A stretch of DNA of 12,982 nt from Verrucomicrobiales bacterium (GTDB taxonomy: Bacteria > Verrucomicrobiota > Verrucomicrobiae > Limisphaerales > UBA9464), in the NCBI GenBank assembly GCA_005789375.1, contig SXXZ01000201.1, forward strand, positions 1 to 12,982, in the 5' to 3' direction. Under the pieces are notes generated by a model that was given only the letters and a program-made list of their open reading frames with translations, was not told the DNA's origin and did not search any database. Every line of letters begins with the position of its first letter. Within the stretch, counting starts at the first letter, position 1. Shown piece after piece: positions 6,390-12,982 of this stretch. The position numbers and the translations under genes are program-made.

Positions 6390-6641
6390 ATGGCGACACT
6401 CACGTTGAAAGGTATCCCGGCGACGTTGCACGAGGGGCTCAAGCATCGCGCCCTACGCAATCGCAGATCCTTGAACGGTGAGGTCATCGCTTGCCTGGAG
6501 CAGATAATCGCGCCCACCGAGCGGAATGCGTCCGAGCTTCTCGATCAGATCCGAGCTTCGCGCACGCGCCTCACCCAAGCGGGTGTTGCACCACTAACAG
6601 ACTCTTTCCTCGATGCCGCCAAGCAAGCTGGGCGTCGATGA
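6390..6641 (+). CDS. FitA/Arc-like ribbon-helix-helix antitoxin
   Basis: An 83-residue protein. Residues 1-40 form the ribbon-helix-helix DNA-binding unit: strand ATLTLKGIP, then ATLHEGLKHRALRNRRSLNGEVIACLEQII, the pattern of FitA-type antitoxins that partner PIN toxins. The C-terminal half (about 45-83) would bind and inhibit the toxin. Its stop overlaps the toxin start in ATGA, so the two are translationally coupled. The inverted repeat at 6360-6385 is the likely autoregulatory site. Start: ATG 6390 places the first strand at the usual distance from the N terminus; there is no Shine-Dalgarno site. Confidence 0.85.
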   Translation: MATLTLKGIPATLHEGLKHRALRNRRSLNGEVIACLEQIIAPTERNASELLDQIRASRTRLTQAGVAPLTDSFLDAAKQAGRR

Positions 6642-7042
6642 TCGTCGCTGATTGCAACCTCATCGCGTACTTGCTGTTGGCAGGTCCGCGGACCCGGACG
6701 GCGGAAGCCGTGTTCCTGCGGGATCCGGTGTGGGCCGCACCGCTGTTGTGGCGATCGGAATTGCGGAACGTCTTGGCCACCCAAATGCGGGTGAACCACC
6801 TTCCGCTGGCCGAGGCTCTGCTGAAAATGACCGAGGCGGAAACCGTCATCGGCTCGCTGGAATTCCCTGTTTCATCCGACGAGGTGCTGGAGGAATGCGC
6901 CCGTTCCGGTGTCAGCGCTTACGATGCGGAGTACCTCGTGGTCGCTAGGAAACTGCAAGTCCCGCTTCTCACCCTCGATCAACGGTTGCTCAGTTCTGGC
7001 GCCCCCGTGGCCTGGACACCCGAGGCATTCCTCGCCCGTTGA
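6638..7042 (+). CDS. PIN-domain ribonuclease toxin (VapC/FitB-like)
   Basis: A 134-residue, single PIN domain of normal length. The four acidic residues expected at the magnesium site are present: D5 (IVADCNLI), E41 (WRSELRN), D96 (SAYDAEYLVVA) and D114 (LLTLDQRL). Members cleave RNA, often tRNA or rRNA, at specific sites and are held inactive by the antitoxin encoded just upstream. The start at 6638 gives an ATGA overlap with the antitoxin and puts D5 in place; longer in-frame openings lack that fit. The toxin looks intact, since all four catalytic acids are kept. The RNA target cannot be read from sequence. Confidence 0.93.
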   Translation: MIVADCNLIAYLLLAGPRTRTAEAVFLRDPVWAAPLLWRSELRNVLATQMRVNHLPLAEALLKMTEAETVIGSLEFPVSSDEVLEECARSGVSAYDAEYLVVARKLQVPLLTLDQRLLSSGAPVAWTPEAFLAR

Positions 7043-7052
7043 GCTCGGGGGT

Positions 7053-7112
7053 GGACGGTGAGACACCATCCCTACCGAGGTCGGACGGTGGGACACCATC
7101 CCTACCGGGGAT
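7053..7112. repeat. Two tandem 30-bp hairpin-forming repeats (REP-like)
   Basis: Units at 7053-7082 and 7083-7112 share GGACGGTG-[A/G]-GACACCATC, then CCCTACCG; they differ at few positions. The second unit folds well: CGGTGGGA pairs with TCCC-T-ACCG (one bulged T) around a CACCA loop. The first has one mismatch in the stem. The two units fill nearly all the space between the convergent PIN gene and the receptor gene, so they may also end transcription from both sides, although no T-tract is present. Confidence 0.75.
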
Positions 7113-9287
7113 TCAGAACTGCAGGGAGAGGCCGGCGTACACGTTGCGACCCACAGCCGAATCGATGCCGTTGGGCCGGACACGCGACCAGTAGTGGCGA
7201 TCGAAGGCGTTGTTGAGTCCTCCGAACAGGCGGGCCCGATCGGGCCAGAATTCCCACTCGGCGGTGAGGTCCCACACGGTGTAGCCCGGGATGCGGAAGT
7301 CGGCCGTATTGTTGTCGTTAGCGAAGTGGTTATCCACGAAGGTGCCCAGCCACGCCACCTTCACCCGACGACCCATGCGGTAAATGAGGCCGGTGCGCAG
7401 GATGTAGTCCGGAGCATATTGCGGGGTGAGTCCCTGGAGCGGGCCGGAGACATATTCCGCATCCAACCACGACACGTTTCCATAAACGCTCAAGGCACCC
7501 CAGGTTTGCCCCACCTCGGTGCCATGCAAGCGGTCGGACAATCCCACGAGATCCAACTCAGTCGCGGCATCTACGCCCTGATTAACCGAACGACCGACAT
7601 TTTCATAGCGTGTGATCCCAGCCGTGGTCACGGCACCAAAACGGTCATCGTAATCGATGCGGAAGACACTCAAGTCGTAGTTCCAGAAATCGCCCGGACG
7701 CCCCCGCACGCCGGCTTCGGCCGTCCAAGTATGCCCCGGCTCCAAGGTGCTGCTGACGGCGGTGTTGTTACCCAGCGGAACAGCATCGCCATAGGTCTTG
7801 GCCTTGTAGCCTTGGCTCAGGTTGGCATAGAGCTCGGCGGCTGGGCTGAGGGTGTACGACACACCCAACGCACCCAACGGCACCGTGTCGAGACCGCTAT
7901 CCCGCAAGAGGGGCGAGGTGGCCTTGTCGAGGTTCAGCGTCTCACGAATAGACTGGTGGATATTCTCTACCCGGAATCCCGGAGTGATGCTCAGGCGACC
8001 GAAACGGAAAACGTTCTCGGCGAAAACACTCCCGGCGGCTGTCTCGCGCTGAGAGCGCTGCCGGGGCGTGCCCGTCTCGGCAGTAGCGCTGGCTCCGCGA
8101 TCGAGCTCGTAGGGAGCATCCGACGCATACGTGGACACACCACCGACCAGCGTGTGGTCCTGGTTCCACGCCTGCCACTCGTGGCGCACCCGCGTCTCGG
8201 CCCCGAACGTGGCGTAGCGGTGAGTGTTGATGGTGTTGGAATCGATCAGGTTGGCCGTGTTGCCGAAGGCACTGCCCCCTGAATTGCGCTGACGCAGCGA
8301 CTGACGTTCGTAGGTGCCCCCCCAGGCCCGCGCGGTCATCAGCGTGGCATCGCTCCACCGATGCTCCAGACCGACACTGGGAATGTAGCGCTCGATGCGC
8401 AGCCGATCGTGGAGGTTTTGGGTCGCCCGACGGTCGTCCCAGTAATTCAGCAAGCCCGCACCCGTCTTGAGGGTGAGGCCGCCGGGCTCACCGCTGTCCG
8501 AGGCCGTGGCATCCATGTCGAAGGTCCAACGCGTCTCGGCCGAGGCGTCGTACACCAGGCGGATGGATCCGCTATTAATTTCAAAGTCTCCATTGTGCCG
8601 GCGGAAGCTGTTGCCCTGGCGGTGATCGAACGACACCAGATACCCCAGCTTGCCGTCGGTGCCATCGATGAGGGTGTGGGTGGTGTAAAGCCGGTAGCTG
8701 CCCAGCACGTGCTGGGTGCGCAAGCCAAAGGGCCGATCCCGGCGCGGTTGGTGCGTCACGTAGTTGAGCGCACCCGAGGGCTGCGGGCCGTACATGAGCG
8801 ACGCGCCGCCACGGATGAATTCGAGCCGGTCCACCGATTCGAAGGGCGGTGCGAAGTACACGGTGGGGTACCCGTAGAGATCCACCACGAAGGGCATGCC
8901 GTCCTTGAGCACCAGCAAGTTCTGCGACTCGTGCGGATCGCCAATGCCTCGGTATCCCAAGCTGAGCAAACTGGCATTGGGCAGCTCGCTAACCATGAGT
9001 CCGGGAATTTGCGAAAAGGCCTGCCGGTAGTTGTCGCTCTGGATTTGCGGTAGCGAATCGAAGTCTAAAATGGTGACCTTTTTGCCCGAGTACACCTTGG
9101 TGCCCTCCACCTCGGCCGGGAACGGATGGGTGACCACGTTGTCAGCGTCCGACTCTCCGACCACGGTGACCTTCGGCAATGAACCCGCTACTTCGGGACG
9201 CATCTCAGCCGCGCAAACTGCCACCATCGGAACCGAAACTAAGAGTGCACCCCTTCGCAGCAGGGCACGTTGGAACAGCCAATTCAT
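7113..9287 (-). CDS. TonB-dependent outer-membrane receptor, FecA-like
   Basis: A 724-residue outer-membrane transporter. An N-terminal signal peptide (hydrophobic residues about 13-27, cut near AVCAA) is followed by a probable TonB box, KVTVVGE at 39-45. The plug domain covers about 70-185, with LLVLKDGMPF, RLEFIRGGASLMYGP and SGALNYVT as landmarks, then the 22-strand barrel. It ends in Phe (LSLQF), the assembly signal. The plug motifs, including YGPQPSGALNYVT, are closest to ferric-dicitrate (FecA)-type receptors, but the substrate is not certain. It has no N-terminal signalling domain as in E. coli FecA. ATG at 9287 (MNWLFQRALLRRG) gives a clean signal peptide; an ATG at 9320 would add 11 residues. 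It diverges from the ThuA gene, and no TonB, ExbBD or ABC importer partner is in the window. Confidence 0.93.
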   Translation of the reverse strand: MNWLFQRALLRRGALLVSVPMVAVCAAEMRPEVAGSLPKVTVVGESDADNVVTHPFPAEVEGTKVYSGKKVTILDFDSLPQIQSDNYRQAFSQIPGLMVSELPNASLLSLGYRGIGDPHESQNLLVLKDGMPFVVDLYGYPTVYFAPPFESVDRLEFIRGGASLMYGPQPSGALNYVTHQPRRDRPFGLRTQHVLGSYRLYTTHTLIDGTDGKLGYLVSFDHRQGNSFRRHNGDFEINSGSIRLVYDASAETRWTFDMDATASDSGEPGGLTLKTGAGLLNYWDDRRATQNLHDRLRIERYIPSVGLEHRWSDATLMTARAWGGTYERQSLRQRNSGGSAFGNTANLIDSNTINTHRYATFGAETRVRHEWQAWNQDHTLVGGVSTYASDAPYELDRGASATAETGTPRQRSQRETAAGSVFAENVFRFGRLSITPGFRVENIHQSIRETLNLDKATSPLLRDSGLDTVPLGALGVSYTLSPAAELYANLSQGYKAKTYGDAVPLGNNTAVSSTLEPGHTWTAEAGVRGRPGDFWNYDLSVFRIDYDDRFGAVTTAGITRYENVGRSVNQGVDAATELDLVGLSDRLHGTEVGQTWGALSVYGNVSWLDAEYVSGPLQGLTPQYAPDYILRTGLIYRMGRRVKVAWLGTFVDNHFANDNNTADFRIPGYTVWDLTAEWEFWPDRARLFGGLNNAFDRHYWSRVRPNGIDSAVGRNVYAGLSLQF

Positions 9288-9568
9288 CTTGAAACAGCGT
9301 AGTGAAGCGGCCCCCACCATTGCTGCCGGTGGGTTGCGGAAGATTGCTGGAGGCTTGCGGCGACGGAGGCCCAGACCGACGCCCTATACATGCCCCCTGC
9401 AGCGATTGGCAGTCCTGCGAACACACCTCCTCTGGATCTCGCGTGGACTGGGGTAATTGGAGGCCGCCGTCACTGGGAAACCGACCCACGCTGCGGTGCA
9501 ATTTGATCGCGGGGTCTGGACAACGCCTTGACCGGATTCAGTTCACCGAAAATCCTGACCCCACATCC
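9288..9568. promoter_or_regulatory. Divergent control region between the receptor and ThuA genes
   Basis: A 281-bp space that must hold promoters for both genes. For the plus strand, TTGACC (9528-9533) and a weak AATCCT (9551-9556), 17 bp apart, could serve the ThuA gene, with only 12 bases from the second box to the ATG. No convincing minus-strand promoter, Fur-box-like repeat or riboswitch is visible. In particular, the cobalamin-riboswitch consensus blocks are absent. Confidence 0.3.
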
Positions 9569-10492
9569 ATGAATCGATTCCTGCCCGCCGCCATCGCCGC
9601 GCTGGTGGCCTTGTTGCTGACGCCGACAACCTCCCTGCTCGCCAAGGACGCCGCCAAGACACACCGCATCGCACTCATTGCTGGACGTCCCAGCCATCCC
9701 TCCGGAATGCACGAGTTCCGGGCCGGTTGTCTGCTGTTCCAGAAGGCGCTGGCTGGTGTGCCAAATTTGGAGGTGCAGGTGTATTCCAATGGATGGCCCA
9801 CCAAGGTCGAAGGCGGCAAAACGGTCGATGACAACGCGGCCTTGGAACGGGTGGATGCCTTGCTCATCTACGCCGACGGCGGTGGCGGACATCCGGCCAT
9901 CAAGCCGGAGCGCATGGCCTTCATCGATCGGTTGTCCTCGCGCGGGGCCGGACTCGGCTTCGCCCATTACGGCGTCGAGGTGCCCGCCGGCGACCCCGGC
10001 GACGCCATGATCCGATGGATTGGCGGGCACTATGAGCACCAATACAGCATCAATCCGATGTGGAGCCCGAAGTTCACCACCTTCCCGAACCACCCGGTGA
10101 GCCGCGGCGTGAAGCCCTTCTCCACCCGCGATGAATGGTACGTCAACATGCGCTGGTCCGAGAACGGCCGCCCCGTCACCTGGTTGCTTGAAGACGCTCC
10201 CTCCGACGCCGTCCGCAAAGGCCCCTACGTTTACCCGCCAGGACCCTACGCCCACATCGTCGCAGCCTCCGGTCGGCGCGAGGCCATGATGTGGGTGCAC
10301 GAGCGCATCGACGGCGGCCGCGGCATGGGTTTCACCGGTGGCCACACGCACAAGAACTGGGGCGACCCGAACCAACGGAAAATCTTCCTCAATGCCCTGC
10401 TCTGGCTCGCACAAATGGAAGTCCCGGCCGGCGGCGTGGAATCGTCCATCACTGAGGCCGACCTCGCCGGTAATCTGGATCCCAAGAAGTAG
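9569..10492 (+). CDS. Exported ThuA-domain protein (glutamine-amidotransferase-like fold)
   Basis: A 307-residue protein. MNRFLPAAIAALVALLLTPT begins a signal peptide cut near LLA-K (residue 25), so the protein is periplasmic or secreted. Residues about 32-290 form one ThuA domain: HRIALIAGRPSH at the first strand, DALLIYADGGGGHP, GAGLGFAHYGVEVP, YEHQYSINPMW and GMGFTGGHTHKNW near the end. ThuA is linked to trehalose utilisation in rhizobia. Verrucomicrobia and planctomycetes carry many secreted paralogues of unknown substrate, usually near sugar-degradation genes. None of those flank it here. The start at 9569 is chosen because the signal peptide begins there; upstream in-frame sequence is low-complexity and without membrane or domain features. 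It diverges from the TonB-dependent receptor, so joint use of one imported compound is possible but unproven. Confidence 0.85.
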   Translation: MNRFLPAAIAALVALLLTPTTSLLAKDAAKTHRIALIAGRPSHPSGMHEFRAGCLLFQKALAGVPNLEVQVYSNGWPTKVEGGKTVDDNAALERVDALLIYADGGGGHPAIKPERMAFIDRLSSRGAGLGFAHYGVEVPAGDPGDAMIRWIGGHYEHQYSINPMWSPKFTTFPNHPVSRGVKPFSTRDEWYVNMRWSENGRPVTWLLEDAPSDAVRKGPYVYPPGPYAHIVAASGRREAMMWVHERIDGGRGMGFTGGHTHKNWGDPNQRKIFLNALLWLAQMEVPAGGVESSITEADLAGNLDPKK

Positions 10493-10510
10493 GAATCCAG
10501 CCCGCTCCAA

Positions 10511-10548
10511 GGAGGCGACCCCACGAGGGTCCTCGACGCATCGCCTCC
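10511..10548. repeat. Branched hairpin after the ThuA gene
   Basis: Perfect 8-bp outer arms GGAGGCGA (10511-10518) and TCGCCTCC (10541-10548) enclose two competing inner stems, GACCC/GGGTC and CGAGG-GT-CCTCG. It lies 19 bases after the ThuA stop. It may protect or end that transcript, but no T-tract follows on the plus strand, so it is not a classical terminator. A dispersed palindromic element is equally likely. Confidence 0.55.
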
Positions 10549-10565
10549 CTCGCAGATCCGAAAAA

Positions 10566-10597
10566 CCCTTACCGTCCTTGTCCCAGGGACGGTAGGG
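10566..10597. repeat. Hairpin just upstream of the kinase gene
   Basis: CCCTTACCGTCC (10566-10577) pairs with GGGACGGTAGGG (10586-10597) with one bulged T, giving about 11 bp of stem. Its words GGACGGT and CCCTACCG (reverse strand) also occur in the 30-bp repeats at 7053-7112, which suggests a common element family. A weak promoter-like pair TTGTCC (10578-10583) and TAGACT (10600-10605) overlaps it, so it could also act as an operator. Confidence 0.55.
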
Positions 10598-10618
10598 CAT
10601 AGACTTTCGTCGCAATAC

Positions 10619-11674
10619 ATGGAGCAAACGGCGTCCCAGAAAAAAGCCCTGAAGATGGTTTCCTGCCCGGTGTGCGGGGCCAAGCAGTTCATCCCCGGCG
10701 ATCTTGCGCCGCTGGGCACGGTGGCCTGCACCAAGTGCCAAGCCTCAGTCATGATGCCCATGATGCTCCGACAGTATGAACTGCGCTCGGAGATCGCCTC
10801 GGGCGGTATGGGTACGGTCTATCGCGCCTGGGACACCGCCCTCGGTCGCGAGGTGGCTGTGAAGCTAATGAAGCGCGAGTTCGCCGAAGATCCGGCCGCC
10901 GTGAACAACTTCGCCGTGGAGGCCCGGGCCTGCGCCCAGATCAATCACACCAACATCATCCACATCTACAGCTTCGACTACCACGAGGGCCTACGGTTCC
11001 TGGCGATGGAGATTGCTGATGCTGGGAGTCTGGACAGCCGGATCGAGTCCGAGAAAACCCTTCCGGAGCTCGACGTGTTGGACATCGGGATCAAGGTGGC
11101 TGGCGCTCTGCAAGCAGCCCTCAAGCGAGGTCTGCTGCACCTCGACATCAAGCCCGGCAACATCCTCTTCAGCGCCGACGGTGAACCCAAGGTGGTGGAC
11201 TTCGGTCTGGCCAAGAAGGCCGATGCCGACACCGATGCCTATGCCCCGATCTTCGGCACGCCCTACTACATCGCGCCGGAACGAGTGCGGCAGGAGGGAG
11301 ATACCTTCCTGTGCGACATCTACAGCCTCGCCGGAACCTTGTACCACGCCTTGACCGGGCATGTTCCCTTCGAGGCACCGACGGTCGAAGACGTGGTTGC
11401 GGCCCACGTGGCAATCCCGCTGCGCCCTGCAAACGAAGTCCTTTCGACCATTAGCCGAGCCACGAGCGATGCGTTGTCCAAGGCCATGGCCAAGAATCCC
11501 GGAGACCGTTTTGCCGGTTACGACGAATTCATCATGGCCCTGACGGCCGCACGCAGCCAGTTGCTGGTGCGTCAACTCACCGGGCGCAATCCAGAACCCG
11601 CGGCCACCTCGACGGCGGACGCTGCTGACTCCGCGGCGGCCCCGGCCTCAGGCCGGAGTTGGTGGCGACGCTGA
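10619..11674 (+). CDS. Soluble Hanks-type Ser/Thr protein kinase with N-terminal zinc ribbon
   Basis: A 351-residue protein. Residues 16-40 hold CPVCG and CTKC (C16, C19, C37, C40), a four-cysteine zinc ribbon. The kinase domain runs about 53-310: glycine loop SGGMGTVY (61-68), VAVK (lysine K82), helix-C glutamate E101, catalytic loop HLDIKPGN (H174, D176, N181), DFG (194-196), APE (219-221), D233, and R297 in NPGDRF. All catalytic residues are kept, so activity is expected, but the Arg of the HRD motif is Leu175. That suggests activity not switched by activation-loop phosphorylation. The tail (about 320-351) is Ala/Ser/Pro-rich and ends WWRR; there is no membrane helix or extracellular sensor, so the kinase is cytoplasmic. 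The substrate is unknown. ATG at 10619 is the only start before the zinc ribbon; there is no Shine-Dalgarno site. Confidence 0.93.
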   Translation: MEQTASQKKALKMVSCPVCGAKQFIPGDLAPLGTVACTKCQASVMMPMMLRQYELRSEIASGGMGTVYRAWDTALGREVAVKLMKREFAEDPAAVNNFAVEARACAQINHTNIIHIYSFDYHEGLRFLAMEIADAGSLDSRIESEKTLPELDVLDIGIKVAGALQAALKRGLLHLDIKPGNILFSADGEPKVVDFGLAKKADADTDAYAPIFGTPYYIAPERVRQEGDTFLCDIYSLAGTLYHALTGHVPFEAPTVEDVVAAHVAIPLRPANEVLSTISRATSDALSKAMAKNPGDRFAGYDEFIMALTAARSQLLVRQLTGRNPEPAATSTADAADSAAAPASGRSWWRR

Positions 11675-11703
11675 GGGTTCGGATCCTGAGTCTTTCCCAA
11701 ACA

Positions 11704-11733
11704 GGCCTCGTTCCCAAAGGCCTCGTTCCCAAA
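11704..11733. repeat. Tandem 15-bp direct repeat between convergent genes
   Basis: Two perfect copies of GGCCTCGTTCCCAAA lie at 11704-11718 and 11719-11733. A partial relative, TTCCCAAA, precedes them, and GAGTCTTTC occurs on both sides (11688-11696 and 11741-11749). The block sits in the 81-bp space between the kinase stop and the exporter stop. No hairpin with a T-tract is seen. It is probably a slippage product or small minisatellite. Confidence 0.6.
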
Positions 11734-11755
11734 GGTTATCGAGTCTTTCTGGGAT

Positions 11756-12982
11756 TCACGCACCGCCCGACTGCAAGGCGTGCAAACGACCATAAAGGCC
11801 GCCACGAACCAGCAGTTCGGCGTGAGTTCCCTGCTCGACAATGCGCCCCGCCTCCATGGCCACGATGATGTCGGCCCGCTGGATGGTGGACAGTCGATGG
11901 GCGATGCACAGGGTGGTGCGACCGACCATGAGCGTTTCGAGGGCGGCTTGAACGGCCCGCTCCGACTCGGCATCGAGGGCGCTGGTCGCCTCGTCGAGAA
12001 TGAGGATGGGCGAGTTGCGCAAGATTGCCCTGGCAATGGCAATGCGCTGGCGCTGTCCGCCGGAGAGTGAATGACCCCGTTCTCCGACCACCGTATCGTA
12101 GCCCAAAGGCTTTTCGCGGATGAAGCCATCGGCATGGGCGGCCCGGGCCGCGGCCTCGATCTCGGTGTCGGTGGCCCCAGGACGCCCCATGCGGATATTG
12201 GCCCGGATCGTGTCGTTGAAGAGCATCGTATCCTGACTCACCACCGCCATCTGGTCGTGGAGGTCTGAAGAACTCACCTCACGCAAATCGACGCCACCGA
12301 TCCGGATATATCCCGTCTCCGGGTCATAAAAGCGCAGCAATAAGTTGGCAACGGTGGTCTTGCCCGAACCGCTCTCGCCCACCAAAGCCACCAACGATCC
12401 GGTCGGGATAGACAAGGAGAACCCGTCGAGAACCGGTCGATCGGTGTATCGGAACGAGATGTTCTCGAAGGAGACGGTCGCGCCCTGGGCCCTCAATGCT
12501 CGAGGCTGGGAAGGTTCCACCACAGAACTGGCCGTCGCCAAAATCGGGAACAACCGCTCACCCGCGGCCCGGCCTTGTTCCAATTGGCTCCAAAGGCGGC
12601 TGAGATTCTTGATGGGCTGATAAAGCATGAACAGCGAACCAACGAACGCGGTGAAGTCGCCCGAGCTCGGTCGCTCGCCGGCCGGCAACCGCAGCACGTA
12701 GAACAACATGAGACTGACGCCAACCGCTCCGAACGTCTCGATGACCGGACCCGGAATTTCGCTCCCTCGCACGAACCGCATGAACTGACCGGTGATGCGC
12801 CGTGAGGTGGCGCTGAAGCGCTCGGTCATGGTGGCCTCTAAGTTGAAGGCCTTGACCACACGGATTCCCGTGAAGGCCTCCTGCATGAGATCGCTCAATT
12901 CGGCCGTGTGGGTCTGAGCCGCCTTCCATGAACGCCGCACTTTGCGGCCGTAGATCACCACCGGAACCACCACCAACGGAAA
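11756..12982 (-). CDS. MsbA-like ABC exporter (fused permease and ATPase), N-terminal part outside the window
   Basis: The last 408 residues are visible; the reading frame is open to the right edge with no start that would fit the family. The first part is the end of the permease domain, including the coupling-helix region (LSDLMQEAFTGIRVVKAF) and the last membrane helices. The ATPase domain is complete: Walker A GESGSGKTT (about 12354-12380), Q-loop VVSQD, signature LSGGQ (12053-12067), Walker B ILILDE, D-loop SALD and H-loop IAHRLS. FINDTIRANI-like text here reads LFNDTIRANI and, with FIREKPLGYDTVVGERG, is closest to MsbA, which flips lipid A-core across the inner membrane; other lipid or drug exporters of the same subfamily remain possible. 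It would work as a homodimer. It converges with the kinase gene. Confidence 0.92.
   Translation of the reverse strand, partial: FPLVVVPVVIYGRKVRRSWKAAQTHTAELSDLMQEAFTGIRVVKAFNLEATMTERFSATSRRITGQFMRFVRGSEIPGPVIETFGAVGVSLMLFYVLRLPAGERPSSGDFTAFVGSLFMLYQPIKNLSRLWSQLEQGRAAGERLFPILATASSVVEPSQPRALRAQGATVSFENISFRYTDRPVLDGFSLSIPTGSLVALVGESGSGKTTVANLLLRFYDPETGYIRIGGVDLREVSSSDLHDQMAVVSQDTMLFNDTIRANIRMGRPGATDTEIEAAARAAHADGFIREKPLGYDTVVGERGHSLSGGQRQRIAIARAILRNSPILILDEATSALDAESERAVQAALETLMVGRTTLCIAHRLSTIQRADIIVAMEAGRIVEQGTHAELLVRGGLYGRLHALQSGGA

Noticed and set aside
7194..8282. Long plus-strand open frame opposite the TonB-dependent receptor
   Set aside because: It lies wholly antisense to a gene with clear receptor motifs, its product resembles no family, and long shadow frames are expected at this GC content.
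9288..9568. Cobalamin riboswitch upstream of the receptor gene
   Set aside because: The position is typical, but the conserved blocks (such as GCCACTG and the AGYCAGGAGAC-like box) are not present on the minus strand.
9470..10741. Long minus-strand open frame (423 codons) across the ThuA gene and kinase start
   Set aside because: It is antisense to two well-supported genes and spans their intergenic hairpins; its product is Gly/His/Val-rich with no recognisable motif.

Overview
The window looks like a chromosomal segment of a high-GC, Gram-negative bacterium of the PVC group, most likely a verrucomicrobium. This rests on a TonB-dependent outer-membrane receptor, an MsbA-like exporter, two BlaI/M56 (BlaR1-like) regulatory pairs side by side, a zinc-ribbon Ser/Thr kinase, an exported ThuA-domain protein, and start codons that mostly lack Shine-Dalgarno sites. 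The lineage is an inference from gene content, not from a marker gene. I see no rRNA, tRNA, CRISPR array, IS element or transposase.

Region 1 (1-3899) holds two divergent penicillinase-repressor-type systems back to back. On the minus strand are a BlaI/MecI-like repressor and an M56 membrane protease that runs off the left edge. On the plus strand are a second BlaI-like repressor and a second M56 protease, overlapping by 4 nt. The 187-bp control region between them carries several short palindromes. One is a perfect 9-2-9 inverted repeat with the BlaI/MecI core TACA-AA-TGTA, lying between a consensus -35 box and the probable -10 box. The second M56 protein is fused at its C terminus to a domain that reads like the periplasmic part of a Wzz/GumC polysaccharide co-polymerase. 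This is the most unusual protein in the window.

Region 2 (3994-5074) holds a minus-strand two-gene unit: a 53-residue unknown protein with a strong ribosome-binding site, overlapping a nucleotidyltransferase-fold protein. This is a plausible but unproven toxin-antitoxin-like pair. Two tandem 15-bp palindromes lie upstream, between this unit and rlmN.

Region 3 (5075-7112) holds rlmN, then a FitA-like ribbon-helix-helix antitoxin and a PIN-domain toxin with an ATGA overlap. Two 30-bp hairpin-forming repeats fill the space before the next, convergent gene.

Region 4 (7113-10492) holds a FecA-like TonB-dependent receptor (minus) divergent from a secreted ThuA-domain protein (plus). Region 5 (10493-12982) holds two intergenic hairpins, a Hanks-type kinase with an N-terminal zinc ribbon and HLD in place of HRD, a short 15-bp tandem repeat, and the C-terminal part of an MsbA-like ABC exporter (minus) that runs off the right edge.
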